A stretch of 64,000 nucleotides of DNA from an uncultured Bryobacterales bacterium. GTDB lineage: Bacteria; Acidobacteriota; Terriglobia; Bryobacterales; Bryobacteraceae. Location of the stretch: positions 6,478-70,477 of the forward strand of contig CALGAR010000080.1 of assembly GCA_937959285.1 (NCBI GenBank). Direction: 5' to 3'. Position numbers and translations under genes: made by a program. The notes beneath the pieces were generated by a model. It saw only the letters and a program-made list of their open reading frames with translations, did no database searches and was not told where the DNA came from. This document shows, in pieces, positions 25,739-34,029 of the stretch; position 1 is the first letter of the stretch; each line of letters begins with the position of its first letter.

Positions 25739-25766
25739 CGGCTTCTGACGATTTGGATAGCGGAAA

Positions 25767-26453
25767 CTACTTTTCCGCAGCCTTCTCGTTCGCTTCCAGC
25801 ATGTAGCCGATTCCCCGGATGGTGTGAATCAGCTTCACCGGCCAGCGATCATCGATCTTGCTGCGCAGATGCCGGATATACACGTCGACGATATTGGTCA
25901 GACCGTCGTAATCCATATCCCAAACGTGCTCGACGATCATGGTGCGGCTGAGCGGGCGGCCGGGGTTCCGCATCATGTATTCAAGAATGCTGAACTCTTT
26001 GGGGGCGAGATCAATCGGCTCACCGCCGCGAGTCACCTTGCGCCGGATGCAATCGAGATGGAGGTCACCCACCTGGAGCTTCTCCGGCGTGGGCTGGCCC
26101 CTTCGCAGGAGTACGCGGACCCGGGCAAGCAGTTCCACAAAGGCGAAGGGCTTGACCAGATAGTCGTCTGCCCCGAGTTCGAGTCCCTTCACCCGATCGT
26201 CGACAGCGCCGCGGGCGCTGAGGATGAGCACAGGCGGATTAACCTTTCGGTTCCGGATCCTTTCAAGGACGGTGAGGCCGTCCAAATCGGGCAGCATGAG
26301 ATCGAGGATGATCAGATCGTAATCCGTCGCGTGGACCATGCTGATGGCCGTCTTGCCGTCGCCGGCAACGTCGACCGCATAGCCAGCGCTCTCGAGTCCG
26401 CGGCTGAGAAAATCAGCAATTCGCTTCTCGTCTTCTACTACTAAGAGGCGCAT
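25767..26453 (-). CDS. OmpR/PhoB-family response regulator
   Basis: 228 residues. The receiver domain (VVEDEKRIADFLSRG, phospho-Asp in IILDLMLPDLDG near residue 51, Thr/Ser in LILSARGA, Lys in YLVKPFAF) is followed by a winged-helix DNA-binding domain ending in YIRHLRSKIDDRWPVKLIHTIRGIGYML. Together with the downstream histidine kinase it forms a complete two-component system. The gene starts MRLLVVEDE at 26453 and is 12 bases downstream of the DUF1802 gene, so these genes may share a transcript. Confidence 0.95.
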   Translation of the reverse strand: MRLLVVEDEKRIADFLSRGLESAGYAVDVAGDGKTAISMVHATDYDLIILDLMLPDLDGLTVLERIRNRKVNPPVLILSARGAVDDRVKGLELGADDYLVKPFAFVELLARVRVLLRRGQPTPEKLQVGDLHLDCIRRKVTRGGEPIDLAPKEFSILEYMMRNPGRPLSRTMIVEHVWDMDYDGLTNIVDVYIRHLRSKIDDRWPVKLIHTIRGIGYMLEANEKAAEK

Positions 26454-26465
26454 TTGGGTATAGCC

Positions 26466-27050
26466 TTAGTTTGCCATGTTCACCGGACCTCTCATCGCCA
26501 GAAGATGCATGATCCGGTCGCGTTCCCGCAGGAACTGTTCTTCGTCCAACACAAACTGTCTGTCTGTGATTGAAATCTCTTCGGTGAGGTTCACCCAGGA
26601 TTTACACCCGGCATAAGCGTCCCGCAGCGGCACCTCAATTGGCTCGCGTAATCGCCAGACGCGCAGCAGCACGAGCCGCAGAGGCAGGTCCGGGCGATAG
26701 GCGTAACGCTGCCGGATGAACCTTTCATTCCACACGTGGAGGGAATCGATTGCGGCAAGATCTTCCGGGAAGGGCGGTGCTGTCAGGAGGCTGTCGACGG
26801 TGGCTCCGGAGCGAAGCACCAGGACGTCCTCGCTAGGAGGCGCAGGCACGGCAAACCCGGGCTTTAGTAAGTCAGCGTGCTGATGTTCGAAGGTGGGGAA
26901 GAAAAGGAATTGCTGGTGTCGCAGCTCAAAACCTCGGCGGCCTTCGACGATACCGCCTTTGCGCAGCAGAAGGATCTGGCGGCCGGCTTCGAGGGCAGCT
27001 ACGACGGACGCCCACTCCTTCAGCGCGACGTTCGTGCTCTCAAAACGCAT
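26466..27050 (-). CDS. DUF1802 family protein
   Basis: 194 residues. The opening (MRFESTNVALKEWASVVAALEAGRQ), ILLLRKGGI and GFELRHQQFLFFPTFEHQ match my memory of DUF1802, a cytoplasmic family of unknown function often found near two-component or nuclease-like genes. There are no signal peptides or membrane helices. It is first in a run of three same-strand genes with the response regulator and kinase, separated by short gaps. Function unknown. Confidence 0.75.
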   Translation of the reverse strand: MRFESTNVALKEWASVVAALEAGRQILLLRKGGIVEGRRGFELRHQQFLFFPTFEHQHADLLKPGFAVPAPPSEDVLVLRSGATVDSLLTAPPFPEDLAAIDSLHVWNERFIRQRYAYRPDLPLRLVLLRVWRLREPIEVPLRDAYAGCKSWVNLTEEISITDRQFVLDEEQFLRERDRIMHLLAMRGPVNMAN

Positions 27051-27130
27051 ACCCCACCCGCCTGGTTGCCTCGACCGTATGTAAAAACCATAGCATTAGT
27101 TTCAAACTTCCTCCACTCGAACCGATAACT

Positions 27131-27280
27131 AACTCAGGAGGACCTCGAGCCGGTTCTTGGCCGGCAGCGGTTTCCATGCGGGAACCGTGGAAAGCTGCCG
27201 GGGCAGACGGACGGGAACCGTCTCTCCTGGACGCAGACTCGGGCAGACGTATCACTAGCGCTCCTGCCCGTACTCTTTTT
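27131..27280 (+). ncRNA. Structured RNA / leader candidate upstream of ppa
   Basis: A string of strong helices: GCCGG/CCGGC near 27149-27165; CGGCAGC (27162-27168) with GCTGCCG (27194-27200), enclosing GGTTTCC (27169-27175) with GGGAACC (27180-27186); AGACGG (27205-27210) with CCGTCT (27218-27223); and a terminator-like stem CGGGCAG (27240-27246) with CTGCCCG (27264-27270) plus five T (27276-27280). The first two helices compete, which would suit a switching leader. The next plus-strand gene is ppa (27382). No known riboswitch class is recognised. The promoter is unclear. Confidence 0.45.
27240..27280 (+). terminator. Terminator or attenuator upstream of ppa
   Basis: Seven-base-pair stem CGGGCAG (27240-27246) / CTGCCCG (27264-27270), a 17-base loop, then TACTCTTTTT. 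It would stop transcription entering from 27130-27240, about 100 bases before the ppa start. Confidence 0.55.
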
Positions 27281-27381
27281 CTGTAGGAAGTCCTCTCCGC
27301 ACCAGCGCTGGCCGGAGAAGCAGCCTGGCGCTCTCCCGGCGGACCTGTCTTTTATGCCAAGTTTTTGATAGTATTGGGGAT

Positions 27382-27948
27382 GTGAACCCGAAGCTCTACG
27401 ACCTCGATCCCGGGCCAGAGTGCCCTGAGATTGTCCGAATGATCGTGGAGATTCCCAAGAACTCCTCGAACAAGTACGAATACGACGGCAATCTCGGCCT
27501 GTTCCGCCTCGACCGGGCCCTGTACTCTCCAATGCATTATCCCGGCGACTACGGGTTTATACCGGGTACGATCGCTGAGGACAATGACCCGATGGATGTG
27601 CTGGTCCTGGTCCAGGAGCCGAGCTTTACCGGGTGCATGATCGAGGTGCGTCCGGTTGGCGTCCTGAACATGACGGACAACAAGGAAGGGGACCAAAAGA
27701 TCCTTGCGGTGCCCACGCGCAACCCGCGATACGACCAGGTCCACACGATGGATCAGGTTTACCCCCACGTCCGCCGTGAGATCGAACACTTCTTCGCGAT
27801 TTATAAGGAGCTGGAAGGAAAGATCACCAGGATGCTTGGATGGGGCGGTCCGAGGGAAGCTCGGAAGGCCATCATGGACAGCCGCGCCAGGTATCAGCGG
27901 GAACGGGCGCCGAAGCTTCAGGAAGAACGGCCGAAGGTTGCCACCTGA
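27382..27948 (+). CDS. ppa: Inorganic pyrophosphatase, soluble family I
   Basis: Hydrolyses pyrophosphate to phosphate in the cytoplasm, driving biosynthetic reactions forward. The family I signature is clear: VEIPKNSSNKYEYD near residue 22, YPGDYGFIPGT near 53, and the metal-binding DNDPMDVLVL near 66 (three Asp). The 188-residue length fits prokaryotic family I. It starts with GTG 27382 after GGGGA. The 3' end overlaps the convergent HIT-family gene by 31 bases. The 331-base region before it carries helices and a terminator, so expression may be controlled at the leader. Confidence 0.95.
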   Translation: MNPKLYDLDPGPECPEIVRMIVEIPKNSSNKYEYDGNLGLFRLDRALYSPMHYPGDYGFIPGTIAEDNDPMDVLVLVQEPSFTGCMIEVRPVGVLNMTDNKEGDQKILAVPTRNPRYDQVHTMDQVYPHVRREIEHFFAIYKELEGKITRMLGWGGPREARKAIMDSRARYQRERAPKLQEERPKVAT

Positions 27949-28439
27949 TCGGGCGGCGGCTCTTCAAACTCCCGACGGAGCCGCTGCCACGTAACTGACA
28001 ATTCCTCCGGCAGCACGCGAGTTTCCCCCACTGTCGTCATGAAATTTGTGTCGCCGCACCAGCGGGGGAGAACGTGCATGTGGATGTGCCCCGCGACTCC
28101 CGCGCCCGCGCACTCCCCGATATTCATACCGATGTTCATTCCATCAGGCTTGTAGAGTTTGCGCAAAATCTGCGCCGTCCTCCGCAAGAGACCCGTCATT
28201 TCCATCAGCGCTTCCGGGGATGCCTCCTCCAGGACGGGAACGTGCTCATAGGGCGCAATCATGACGTGCCCCGAAGTGTACGGATAGAGATTGAGAAGAA
28301 CGAAGCTATGAACGCCCCGAAAGACGACCAGATTTTCCTGGTCGCGATGCTCGGTGGATTTCACGCAAAAGAGGCACCCCTCGGAGGCACCGGATCTTGT
28401 GACGTACCGATACCTCCAGGGACTCCACAAGTGATCCAT
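27918..28439 (-). CDS. HIT-domain protein (Ap4A hydrolase/phosphorylase-like)
   Basis: 173 residues. The HIT motif HxHxH is AGHIHMHVLPRW near residue 120, and PYTSGHVMIAPYEHVP is the usual N-terminal HIT segment. MGLFCVKS-type cysteine pairs near residue 21 (CLFC) could bind zinc, as in some Ap4A-active members. It probably hydrolyses or phosphorolyses nucleotide-phosphate conjugates such as Ap4A. It lies downstream of the HU/IHF gene (25-base gap), so co-transcription is possible, and it is convergent with ppa. Confidence 0.88.
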   Translation of the reverse strand: MDHLWSPWRYRYVTRSGASEGCLFCVKSTEHRDQENLVVFRGVHSFVLLNLYPYTSGHVMIAPYEHVPVLEEASPEALMEMTGLLRRTAQILRKLYKPDGMNIGMNIGECAGAGVAGHIHMHVLPRWCGDTNFMTTVGETRVLPEELSVTWQRLRREFEEPPPDQVATFGRSS

Positions 28440-28464
28440 CTTCAGACGGAGAAGCGGAGGAGAA

Positions 28465-28815
28465 CTACGAGGCGCTGGCGGGCGGCTCGTCAGACGTGAT
28501 TACAGCGGGAGAATCCGGTGCTGCGCTCGCATTCGCATGGGAGTTGTTCACGAGATCCTTCAGTTCCTTGCTCGGCTTGAAGAAGGGGATGCGTTTCGGT
28601 GGTACCTCCACCCGCGCGCCGGTTTTAGGGTTCCGTCCCACCCGCGGCTGTCGTTGACGGGTCCGGAAGCTGCCAAAGCCTCGAATTTCGATCTTTTCAT
28701 TCGTGCGCAGGCTTCGCACGATGCTGTCGAAAATGGCTTCTACGATTACCTCCGAATCCTTCCTGGTCATTTCGACCACTCGTGATACTTCTTCGATCAA
28801 GTCCGCTTTAGTCAT
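28465..28815 (-). CDS. HU/IHF family DNA-binding protein
   Basis: 116 residues. The first 90 match the HU/IHF fold: TKADLIEEVSRVVEMTRKDSEVIVEAIFDSI, then EKIEIRGFGSF and RVGRNPKTGARVEVPPKRIPFFKPSKELKDLV. GRNPKTG with the Pro at the arm tip bends DNA. The C-terminal 25 residues (Asn/Ala/Ser/Pro-rich) are an extra tail. The GFGSF and RxGRNP pattern with 'IRGFG' fits IHF-beta-like members. It lies between rpsA (34 bases upstream, same strand) and the HIT gene, resembling the rpsA-ihfB order known in proteobacteria. Confidence 0.9.
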   Translation of the reverse strand: MTKADLIEEVSRVVEMTRKDSEVIVEAIFDSIVRSLRTNEKIEIRGFGSFRTRQRQPRVGRNPKTGARVEVPPKRIPFFKPSKELKDLVNNSHANASAAPDSPAVITSDEPPASAS

Positions 28816-28849
28816 CCTTGGTTCTCACCTCTCCCAGGGCCAGCCCGAC

Positions 28850-30574
28850 CTAACGACTTTCCCCTTGGCCCTTCAAGTGAATGGCTTCTTCGATTGTCAT
28901 TGTGGCTGCCGCCGCCTGCCGCTGATAATCTTCGAGGCGTGTCCGCTCTTCATCATCGGCGACAGCCCGGATGCTCAGCCCAATCTTCTTTTCCGCTTCG
29001 TTCATCTTGATGATTTTGAAGTCGAATTCCTCGCCGATGGGGAGCGGCGGCTCTTCCCGTTTCCGGTCCTGGCTGCCGGGGATTTCCGAGTTGTGGCAAA
29101 GCCCTTCGACACCAGGAGCGATCTCCACAAAGACTCCGAAGTTCGCCGCCCGGCAGACCCGTCCGCGTACCGTGTCGCCCACCTGGTGGGAACGGAAGAA
29201 GGTCTCCCAGGCGTCTGGCTGAAGCTGCTTGACGCCGAGCGAAAGCCGGCGGTTCGGCGCGTCAATATTCAGTATGACCGCCTGCACGACTTGGCCCTTC
29301 TTCAGCAGTTCTGACGGGTGCTTCACCCGCTTTGTCCAGGACAGGTCCGAGATATGGACCAGTCCATCAATTCCTTCCTCAATCTCGACGAAGGCGCCAA
29401 AATCCGTCAGTTTCCGGACACGGCCTTCAACGACGCTTCCGATGCTGTAGCGATCCGCGACAGTTGTCCATGGATCGGCCTCAAGCTGCTTGATCCCAAG
29501 CGAGATGCGCCGTTCCTTCGGCTTTACGTCGAGCACGACGGCTTCCACCTGGTCGCCAGGCTTCACCACCTTTGAGGGATGCTTCATGCGGCGGGACCAA
29601 GTCATCTCCGAGATGTGAATGAGCCCTTCCACACCGCTTTCCAGTTCTACAAAAGCTCCGTAGTCCGTCACGCTAACGACGCGGCCGATGACACGCGACT
29701 CCAGCGGATAGCGCTCCTGAACCGACTCCCAGGGATCCGGCGCAAGCTGCTTCATTCCGAGCGAGATGCGTTCGCGCTCTTTGTCGAACTTGAGCACCTT
29801 CACCGTGATCTCATCGCCGACGTTGACGACTTCGGATGGGTGGCTGACGCGGCCGTAGCTCATGTCGCTGACATGGAGGAGGCCGTCAATGCCGCCAAGG
29901 TCGACAAACGCTCCGTAGTCGGTGAGATTCTTTACGACGCCCGTAACGACCGCTCCCTCGGAGAGCATCTCGAGGGCCTGAGCCTTGCGGGCATTGACTT
30001 CTTCCTCAACGGCCGTCTTCCGCGAGACAACAACATTGCCTCTGCGCCGGTTCAGCTTGAGGATTTTTACCGGAATATCCTGACCGACGAACGAGTCGAG
30101 GTTGTGTACAGGACGGACATCGACTTGTGTGCCAGGCATAAACGCCTGCACACCGACGTCGACCGCCAATCCACCTTTAATTCGGCCGGTCACCCGCCCG
30201 AGCACCATCAACCCTTCCCGGTGAGCCTTCTCTAACGTCTCCCAGACGCGGATCCTCGCCGCTTTCTCGTGGGAAAGGAGGATGTAGCCTTCCGGCTCGG
30301 GAGCCGAGCGATCCACCATGACGTCGATCACGTCACCACGCTGGACGTGAACTTTGCCGTCAGGTTGAATGAACTGTTCGATCGGCACAAGACCTTCGGA
30401 CTTGTACCCGAAATCGACGATGACTTCTTTCTCGGTAACTTTGAGGACGTGGCCCTGTAGAATCTCGCCTTCGGCGGGTGGCGAGAAATGGCTGTAGTCG
30501 TCAATCAGTTGTTCGTATTCGTGATCGTCTGGCGCCGGAATATCCGGGATCCGATCCTCGCTGTTGCTGGCCAT
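28850..30574 (-). CDS. rpsA: 30S ribosomal protein S1
   Basis: 574 residues with six S1 RNA-binding domains: near 40 (GEILQGHVLKVTEKEVIVDFG), near 115 (LGRVTGRIKGGLAVDVG), near 200 (GVVKNLTDYGAFVDLGGIDGLLHVSDMS), near 285 (GRVVSVTDYGAFVELESGVEG), near 372 (GRVRKLTDFGAFVEIEEGIDG) and near 460 (GRVCRAANFGVFVEIAPGVEG). S1 binds mRNA and the 30S subunit to start translation, especially of structured leaders. ATG 30574 is chosen because GGAG is 7 bases upstream; the longer ORF adds six residues with no SD. It is the head of an rpsA-HU-HIT run. Confidence 0.95.
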   Translation of the reverse strand: MASNSEDRIPDIPAPDDHEYEQLIDDYSHFSPPAEGEILQGHVLKVTEKEVIVDFGYKSEGLVPIEQFIQPDGKVHVQRGDVIDVMVDRSAPEPEGYILLSHEKAARIRVWETLEKAHREGLMVLGRVTGRIKGGLAVDVGVQAFMPGTQVDVRPVHNLDSFVGQDIPVKILKLNRRRGNVVVSRKTAVEEEVNARKAQALEMLSEGAVVTGVVKNLTDYGAFVDLGGIDGLLHVSDMSYGRVSHPSEVVNVGDEITVKVLKFDKERERISLGMKQLAPDPWESVQERYPLESRVIGRVVSVTDYGAFVELESGVEGLIHISEMTWSRRMKHPSKVVKPGDQVEAVVLDVKPKERRISLGIKQLEADPWTTVADRYSIGSVVEGRVRKLTDFGAFVEIEEGIDGLVHISDLSWTKRVKHPSELLKKGQVVQAVILNIDAPNRRLSLGVKQLQPDAWETFFRSHQVGDTVRGRVCRAANFGVFVEIAPGVEGLCHNSEIPGSQDRKREEPPLPIGEEFDFKIIKMNEAEKKIGLSIRAVADDEERTRLEDYQRQAAAATMTIEEAIHLKGQGESR

Positions 30575-31102
30575 GCCAAGTCTCCGAGTCACCTACTCAA
30601 CGGTCAACGGGCGCGAGAGCCTAAGAACGAGAGGCGTTGCAAGGACTGCGAAACTGCGACCAGACGGGGCATCCGGTACGCAGAGGATCTCACTACCCGC
30701 CGCCCTTCATCCTAGCGTACCCTATTTCATTGCCACCTGACACCGACAAACCGTTGAAAGAACAATACTTCAGAACTATAGCGGACCTCATCATCGATGT
30801 CAACCGCGCCTTTTTGATGCTTCCGGCGTTGCTCATCGCTCCAGTTCCCGTCTCAGCAGCCCTCAACCTGTGTCATCCCGGCCGGGTGTTTCCATCGCGC
30901 AAATCCGCGAGCGGACGGGATTCACGGTGCCACCGGCTCCATTGGCCGCGGAACAGATCGATTGACGCGATCCGTCTCCGCTCATCGCTTAAGATTCCAA
31001 TCGCGGGCTTGTCGGTGGCCCTTCGATCAATTTTTACAAGTGACACAGAGCGAGCTCCGGCTCCGCTCTTTCTCTTAATCCTTGGGCGTCCCATTCCCTT
31101 AC
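30575..31102. other. Intergenic region with no recognised gene
   Basis: 528 bases. Both strands have open frames, but their products are Arg/Pro-rich and show no family pattern. The rpsA promoter must lie here on the minus strand, yet no good -35/-10 pair was found. A hairpin AGAGC...GCTCT with GAGC/GCTC inner pairs sits at about 31048-31070, just past the end of the GT2 gene and possibly its terminator, but it lacks a T-run. Confidence 0.35.
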
Positions 31103-32248
31103 TTATACCCGGCGCCCTTTCCATTGAAGCGGCCGGCCGATCGAAGTGGTCAACAGGTTGGAGAGCGCGATCAACTGGAAGACGTAGATGGCTGCAGGCG
31201 CTAGCAGAGCGCGGCCCAGTCCGCCGTACCACGGCCGAAGCCCGAGGACCGGCAAAGCGGCGAACAGTGCGGCCGGCGCCCAAAGCCCGTCGGCCAGCAG
31301 CCATAGCAGCCCGGGCAGCCACATTGTTAGCAGAATCGAGCTCAGCATCACCTTGAAGCCTGTCCTTGGGCTGACCAGGAGGAAGCGGAGCGACTTCCTC
31401 TCGAAGCCCCTCCAGATTGCCTTGAGGCCGTCATACATGTGAACCCTGCCGAGATGCTCTGCGCGCAGGGCGCAAAGACGCATTCGATGCCGTCTGGCGA
31501 TCCGGGCCAGCGCGATGTCTTCTACGGCGAACTCGAGCACCGCCGAGTGGCCGCCCACGAACTCATAACTGCTGCGGCGGAAGAGGAGGCACTGTCCGTT
31601 CGCCAGCGCCTCAGCCGCTCTTGTTTCATCTGTGCTCTCCGGCTTAATCCCGCAGAAGTACAACGCGTAGGCATACGGGATCAGCATTCTCTCCGCAAGG
31701 CTGCGGCACTCCTGCCTCAGGAAAACGCTTGCCATCTGGAGATGGTTCCTCTCGGCGAACTCGACAAGTGAAGGAGCGAATTGCGGGTCATACCATGTAT
31801 CGGCATCGACGAACAGGAGCCACTTCGTAGTAGCCTCGCGTGCGCCCGCCCAGCAAGCATTGGGCTTCCCCTGTACGTTTTTCTTGAGCGGGGGAGCGCT
31901 GACTACGGTAGCTCCCGCTTCCCTTGCCACCTTCGCTGTTGCATCCGAGGAATCATCGTCGACGACGATGACTCTAAGATTCGGAAAACTCGCGATACAT
32001 CGCGAGATGTTATGTTCTTCGTTCCGGGCGGGAATGATCACGGTCAGATCAGGCGGCGCCGCCGTCGCTGACGCCCGGAGCTCCGGGAGGCTCATATAGC
32101 TTCTGCGCGACTTCCGCAACACGGTCAGCAGCAGCACGGCGAGGACCAGCGCCGCGAGCAAGCTTGCAGGCGGCTCGGTCCAGTGATCGCGGAAAAACTC
32201 GACAGCGTAAAGATCCCAATACTCGGATAGCTCGGCGAGCCAGCTCAA
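31103..32248 (-). CDS. Membrane GT2 glycosyltransferase, CrtQ-like
   Basis: 381 residues. A short N-terminal membrane helix (LLAALVLAVLLLTVLRK) precedes a GT-A domain: VIIPARNEEHNISR near residue 70, VVDDDSSDAT near 97, FVDADTWYDPQF as the DXD near 146, and ALANGQCLLFRRSSYEFVGG near 218. Several C-terminal membrane helices follow (SSILLTMWLPGLLWLLADGLWAPAALFAALPVLGL and more). Catalytic Q/RxxRW-like residues are not obvious. The overall layout resembles CrtQ-type or hopanoid/carotenoid-linked glycosyltransferases. Acceptor unknown. No pathway genes are adjacent. Confidence 0.8.
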   Translation of the reverse strand: MSWLAELSEYWDLYAVEFFRDHWTEPPASLLAALVLAVLLLTVLRKSRRSYMSLPELRASATAAPPDLTVIIPARNEEHNISRCIASFPNLRVIVVDDDSSDATAKVAREAGATVVSAPPLKKNVQGKPNACWAGAREATTKWLLFVDADTWYDPQFAPSLVEFAERNHLQMASVFLRQECRSLAERMLIPYAYALYFCGIKPESTDETRAAEALANGQCLLFRRSSYEFVGGHSAVLEFAVEDIALARIARRHRMRLCALRAEHLGRVHMYDGLKAIWRGFERKSLRFLLVSPRTGFKVMLSSILLTMWLPGLLWLLADGLWAPAALFAALPVLGLRPWYGGLGRALLAPAAIYVFQLIALSNLLTTSIGRPLQWKGRRV

Positions 32249-32425
32249 AGGATTCTCCGGATTGCCGGTCCAATATTTCAGTCCAACGACCAGGCCCAGC
32301 TTGAACTCATAGTAACGCGAGGCTACCTGCCTGGCAGTCGGCGACTTGAAGCATCTTTCGGTGGGAGCTGGAAGGGGTCTGAAGGTGGCGGGGGCTAATG
32401 CCTAGCCCCCTCTGCATGGCTAAGG

Positions 32426-32890
32426 TTAGAAAACGGGATGTGCTGCCGTGGCATTGGTGGTGGGGCTCTCCGCTAGCGATTGGCTGAGCCATTGACGCCG
32501 CGCCATACTGACTACCCGCATCACCTCTACGGTTTCAAAGGGCTTTTGAAGAACATCATATCCGCCGAGGTTCAGGACCTCGGCCCACAGGAGTTCGTCG
32601 GCGTGCCGGGACATCACGATCAACAGAGGCGGATTATCAATAGACGATAATGAGTTCAAAACGTTTTTCCAATTTCCATCCGGCAAGTCGCGCTCGCATA
32701 GTACAATCGATGCCGACCTCAACAACCGGTCGGAAGCGGAAAACTCTCGGCAAGCCACCACCCTCCAGTCCCGGTGATGAAAGATTCGGCGCAGATCGGC
32801 CGCGTCCTCATTGTCAGGGCTGAGCACCAGGAGTGTAATATCTTCCCCGGGGCGTACCGCGTCCGGTAGATTTTTCTCTCCAAGCGGCAT
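32426..32890 (-). CDS. Receiver-like protein with Glu in place of the phospho-Asp
   Basis: 154 residues. The CheY-like fold is recognisable: TLLVLSPDNEDAADLRRIF at the start, IVLCERDLPDGNWKNVL where the phospho-acceptor should be, LLIVMSRHADELLWAEVL with the conserved Ser, and DVLQKPFETVEVMRVV with the conserved Lys-Pro. Aligning CERDLPDG with the usual DLxLPDG places Glu at the phospho-Asp position, and the acidic pair near the N-terminus (PDNED) is shifted. It therefore looks like a pseudo-receiver that may mimic the phosphorylated state. There is no output domain; the next gene (divergent) is a Crp/Fnr regulator 444 bases away. Confidence 0.7.
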   Translation of the reverse strand: MPLGEKNLPDAVRPGEDITLLVLSPDNEDAADLRRIFHHRDWRVVACREFSASDRLLRSASIVLCERDLPDGNWKNVLNSLSSIDNPPLLIVMSRHADELLWAEVLNLGGYDVLQKPFETVEVMRVVSMARRQWLSQSLAESPTTNATAAHPVF

Positions 32891-33257
32891 CCTTACCTCC
32901 TCCTAACGTTACAAGTCTTCTGTTTTCCGTATCCGCAAAGACGTATAGAGAACTGCCACGAACAGGGTGCAGGTCGCATGCCACCATCACAAGGAATTCC
33001 ACCTATCCCGACCGGCGATTGGGAGTCCGCTATGCACGTTTTGAAGGATCGGCATTGAACAGTAGATGCAAGCGGAACGGCATTCATTGCCTTTCTTTTC
33101 GTCCTACGAATCCCAAAGGAGCGTATCCGGCATGTACAACGTGCGTCTGATTGCGCCAGGCTCCGGCTCGCAGGCGCAGTACCCCGGAATGCGGTCGTGA
33201 TCGCAGCGAAGCATGGCAAGACTGGGCGCGTTGTCCACTTTGGCGGCGCAGGTAAAC
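32891..33257. other. Intergenic region with no recognised gene
   Basis: About 370 bases between the divergent pseudo-receiver and Crp/Fnr genes. A minus-strand frame exists, but its translation is unlike any protein family. No promoter other than the one at 33258-33286 was found. Confidence 0.35.
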
Positions 33258-33286
33258 TTGACAGACCCGGACGGGACACGTAAGGC
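33258..33286 (+). promoter_or_regulatory. Promoter candidate of the Crp/Fnr gene
   Basis: A perfect TTGACA (33258-33263) is followed 17 bases later by TAAGGC (33281-33286). The -10 is weak. The predicted start near 33293 gives a leader of about 40 bases before ATG 33335. Confidence 0.5.
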
Positions 33287-33334
33287 TTAACTTGGGTCAC
33301 GTTGTCTGCGCCCGGGTTTAAATTTCAGTCCAGT

Positions 33335-34015
33335 ATGTCTGCCGAACATTCCGACCTCCTGAGGAAGATCCCGCTGTTTCAAACTCTCGGTCAGCAGGAG
33401 ATCGACGCTCTGTGGGGGTGCGTTGTTGAAAGAAAGTACGCGCCCGGCGAAATGCTGTTTTTCGAAGGTCACAGCTGTGAAGGAATGTTCATCATCGCCC
33501 GCGGACACGTCAAGATCTTTAAGACCTCAGCCTCAGGCATAGAGATGTTGATCGCGGTCGAGTCTGCTCCGTCGGCGGTTGGCGAGCTTGCGATGTTCGA
33601 CGGCGGAACGTACCCCGCTTCCGTGAAAGCGGTCGATGAAGTCGACGCGCTTTTCATCGACAAACAAGGTTTCTTCGAAGTGTGCCGGCATTACCCGGAT
33701 GTTGCGCTCAAGATGCTCGCCATCGTCGGACGCCGGCTACGCCAGCTCGTTTCGACACTGGAGAGCGTCACATTCGGGAGCATTCGCCAGCGCCTGGCGC
33801 GCTTTCTTCTCGAAGCGGGAGAGCAGGCTGACGGCGGCGCCTTTCCGTTGCCCATGACCCACCAGGAGCTCGCGTTAAGGCTGGGGACGGTACGAGAAGT
33901 GGTTTCCCGCAATCTGAGCAGGTTTCAGGCAGAGGGCTTCATCCGGCTCGAGGATACGAACGTGGAGATTCGGGACCCGGAGGGATTGCGGCGGGAAGCA
34001 GAGACCGAGATGTGA
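33335..34015 (+). CDS. Crp/Fnr family transcriptional regulator
   Basis: About 226 residues. The cyclic-nucleotide-binding domain (LLRKIPLFQTLGQQEIDALWGCVV, EMLFFEGHSCEGMFIIARGHVKIFK, GELAMFDGGTYPASVKAVDEVDALFI) is followed by a long helix (LKMLAIVGRRLRQLVSTLE) and a winged-helix DNA-binding domain. MTHQELALRLGTVREVVSRNLSRFQAEGFIRLED is the recognition part, with SRNLSRF as the DNA-contact helix. The Cys residues expected of an FNR iron-sulphur sensor are absent from the N-terminus (a single Cys lies in GCVV and one in HSCEG), so O2 sensing by [4Fe-4S] is unlikely. An in-frame TTG at 33302 is an alternative start. Confidence 0.9.
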   Translation: MSAEHSDLLRKIPLFQTLGQQEIDALWGCVVERKYAPGEMLFFEGHSCEGMFIIARGHVKIFKTSASGIEMLIAVESAPSAVGELAMFDGGTYPASVKAVDEVDALFIDKQGFFEVCRHYPDVALKMLAIVGRRLRQLVSTLESVTFGSIRQRLARFLLEAGEQADGGAFPLPMTHQELALRLGTVREVVSRNLSRFQAEGFIRLEDTNVEIRDPEGLRREAETEM

Positions 34016-34029
34016 AATTTGTCTTCCGC

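Noticed and set aside
30637..31356. Plus-strand frame of 239 codons between rpsA and the GT2 gene
   Set aside because: Product is Arg/Pro/Ser-rich with no family pattern and overlaps the GT2 gene antisense.
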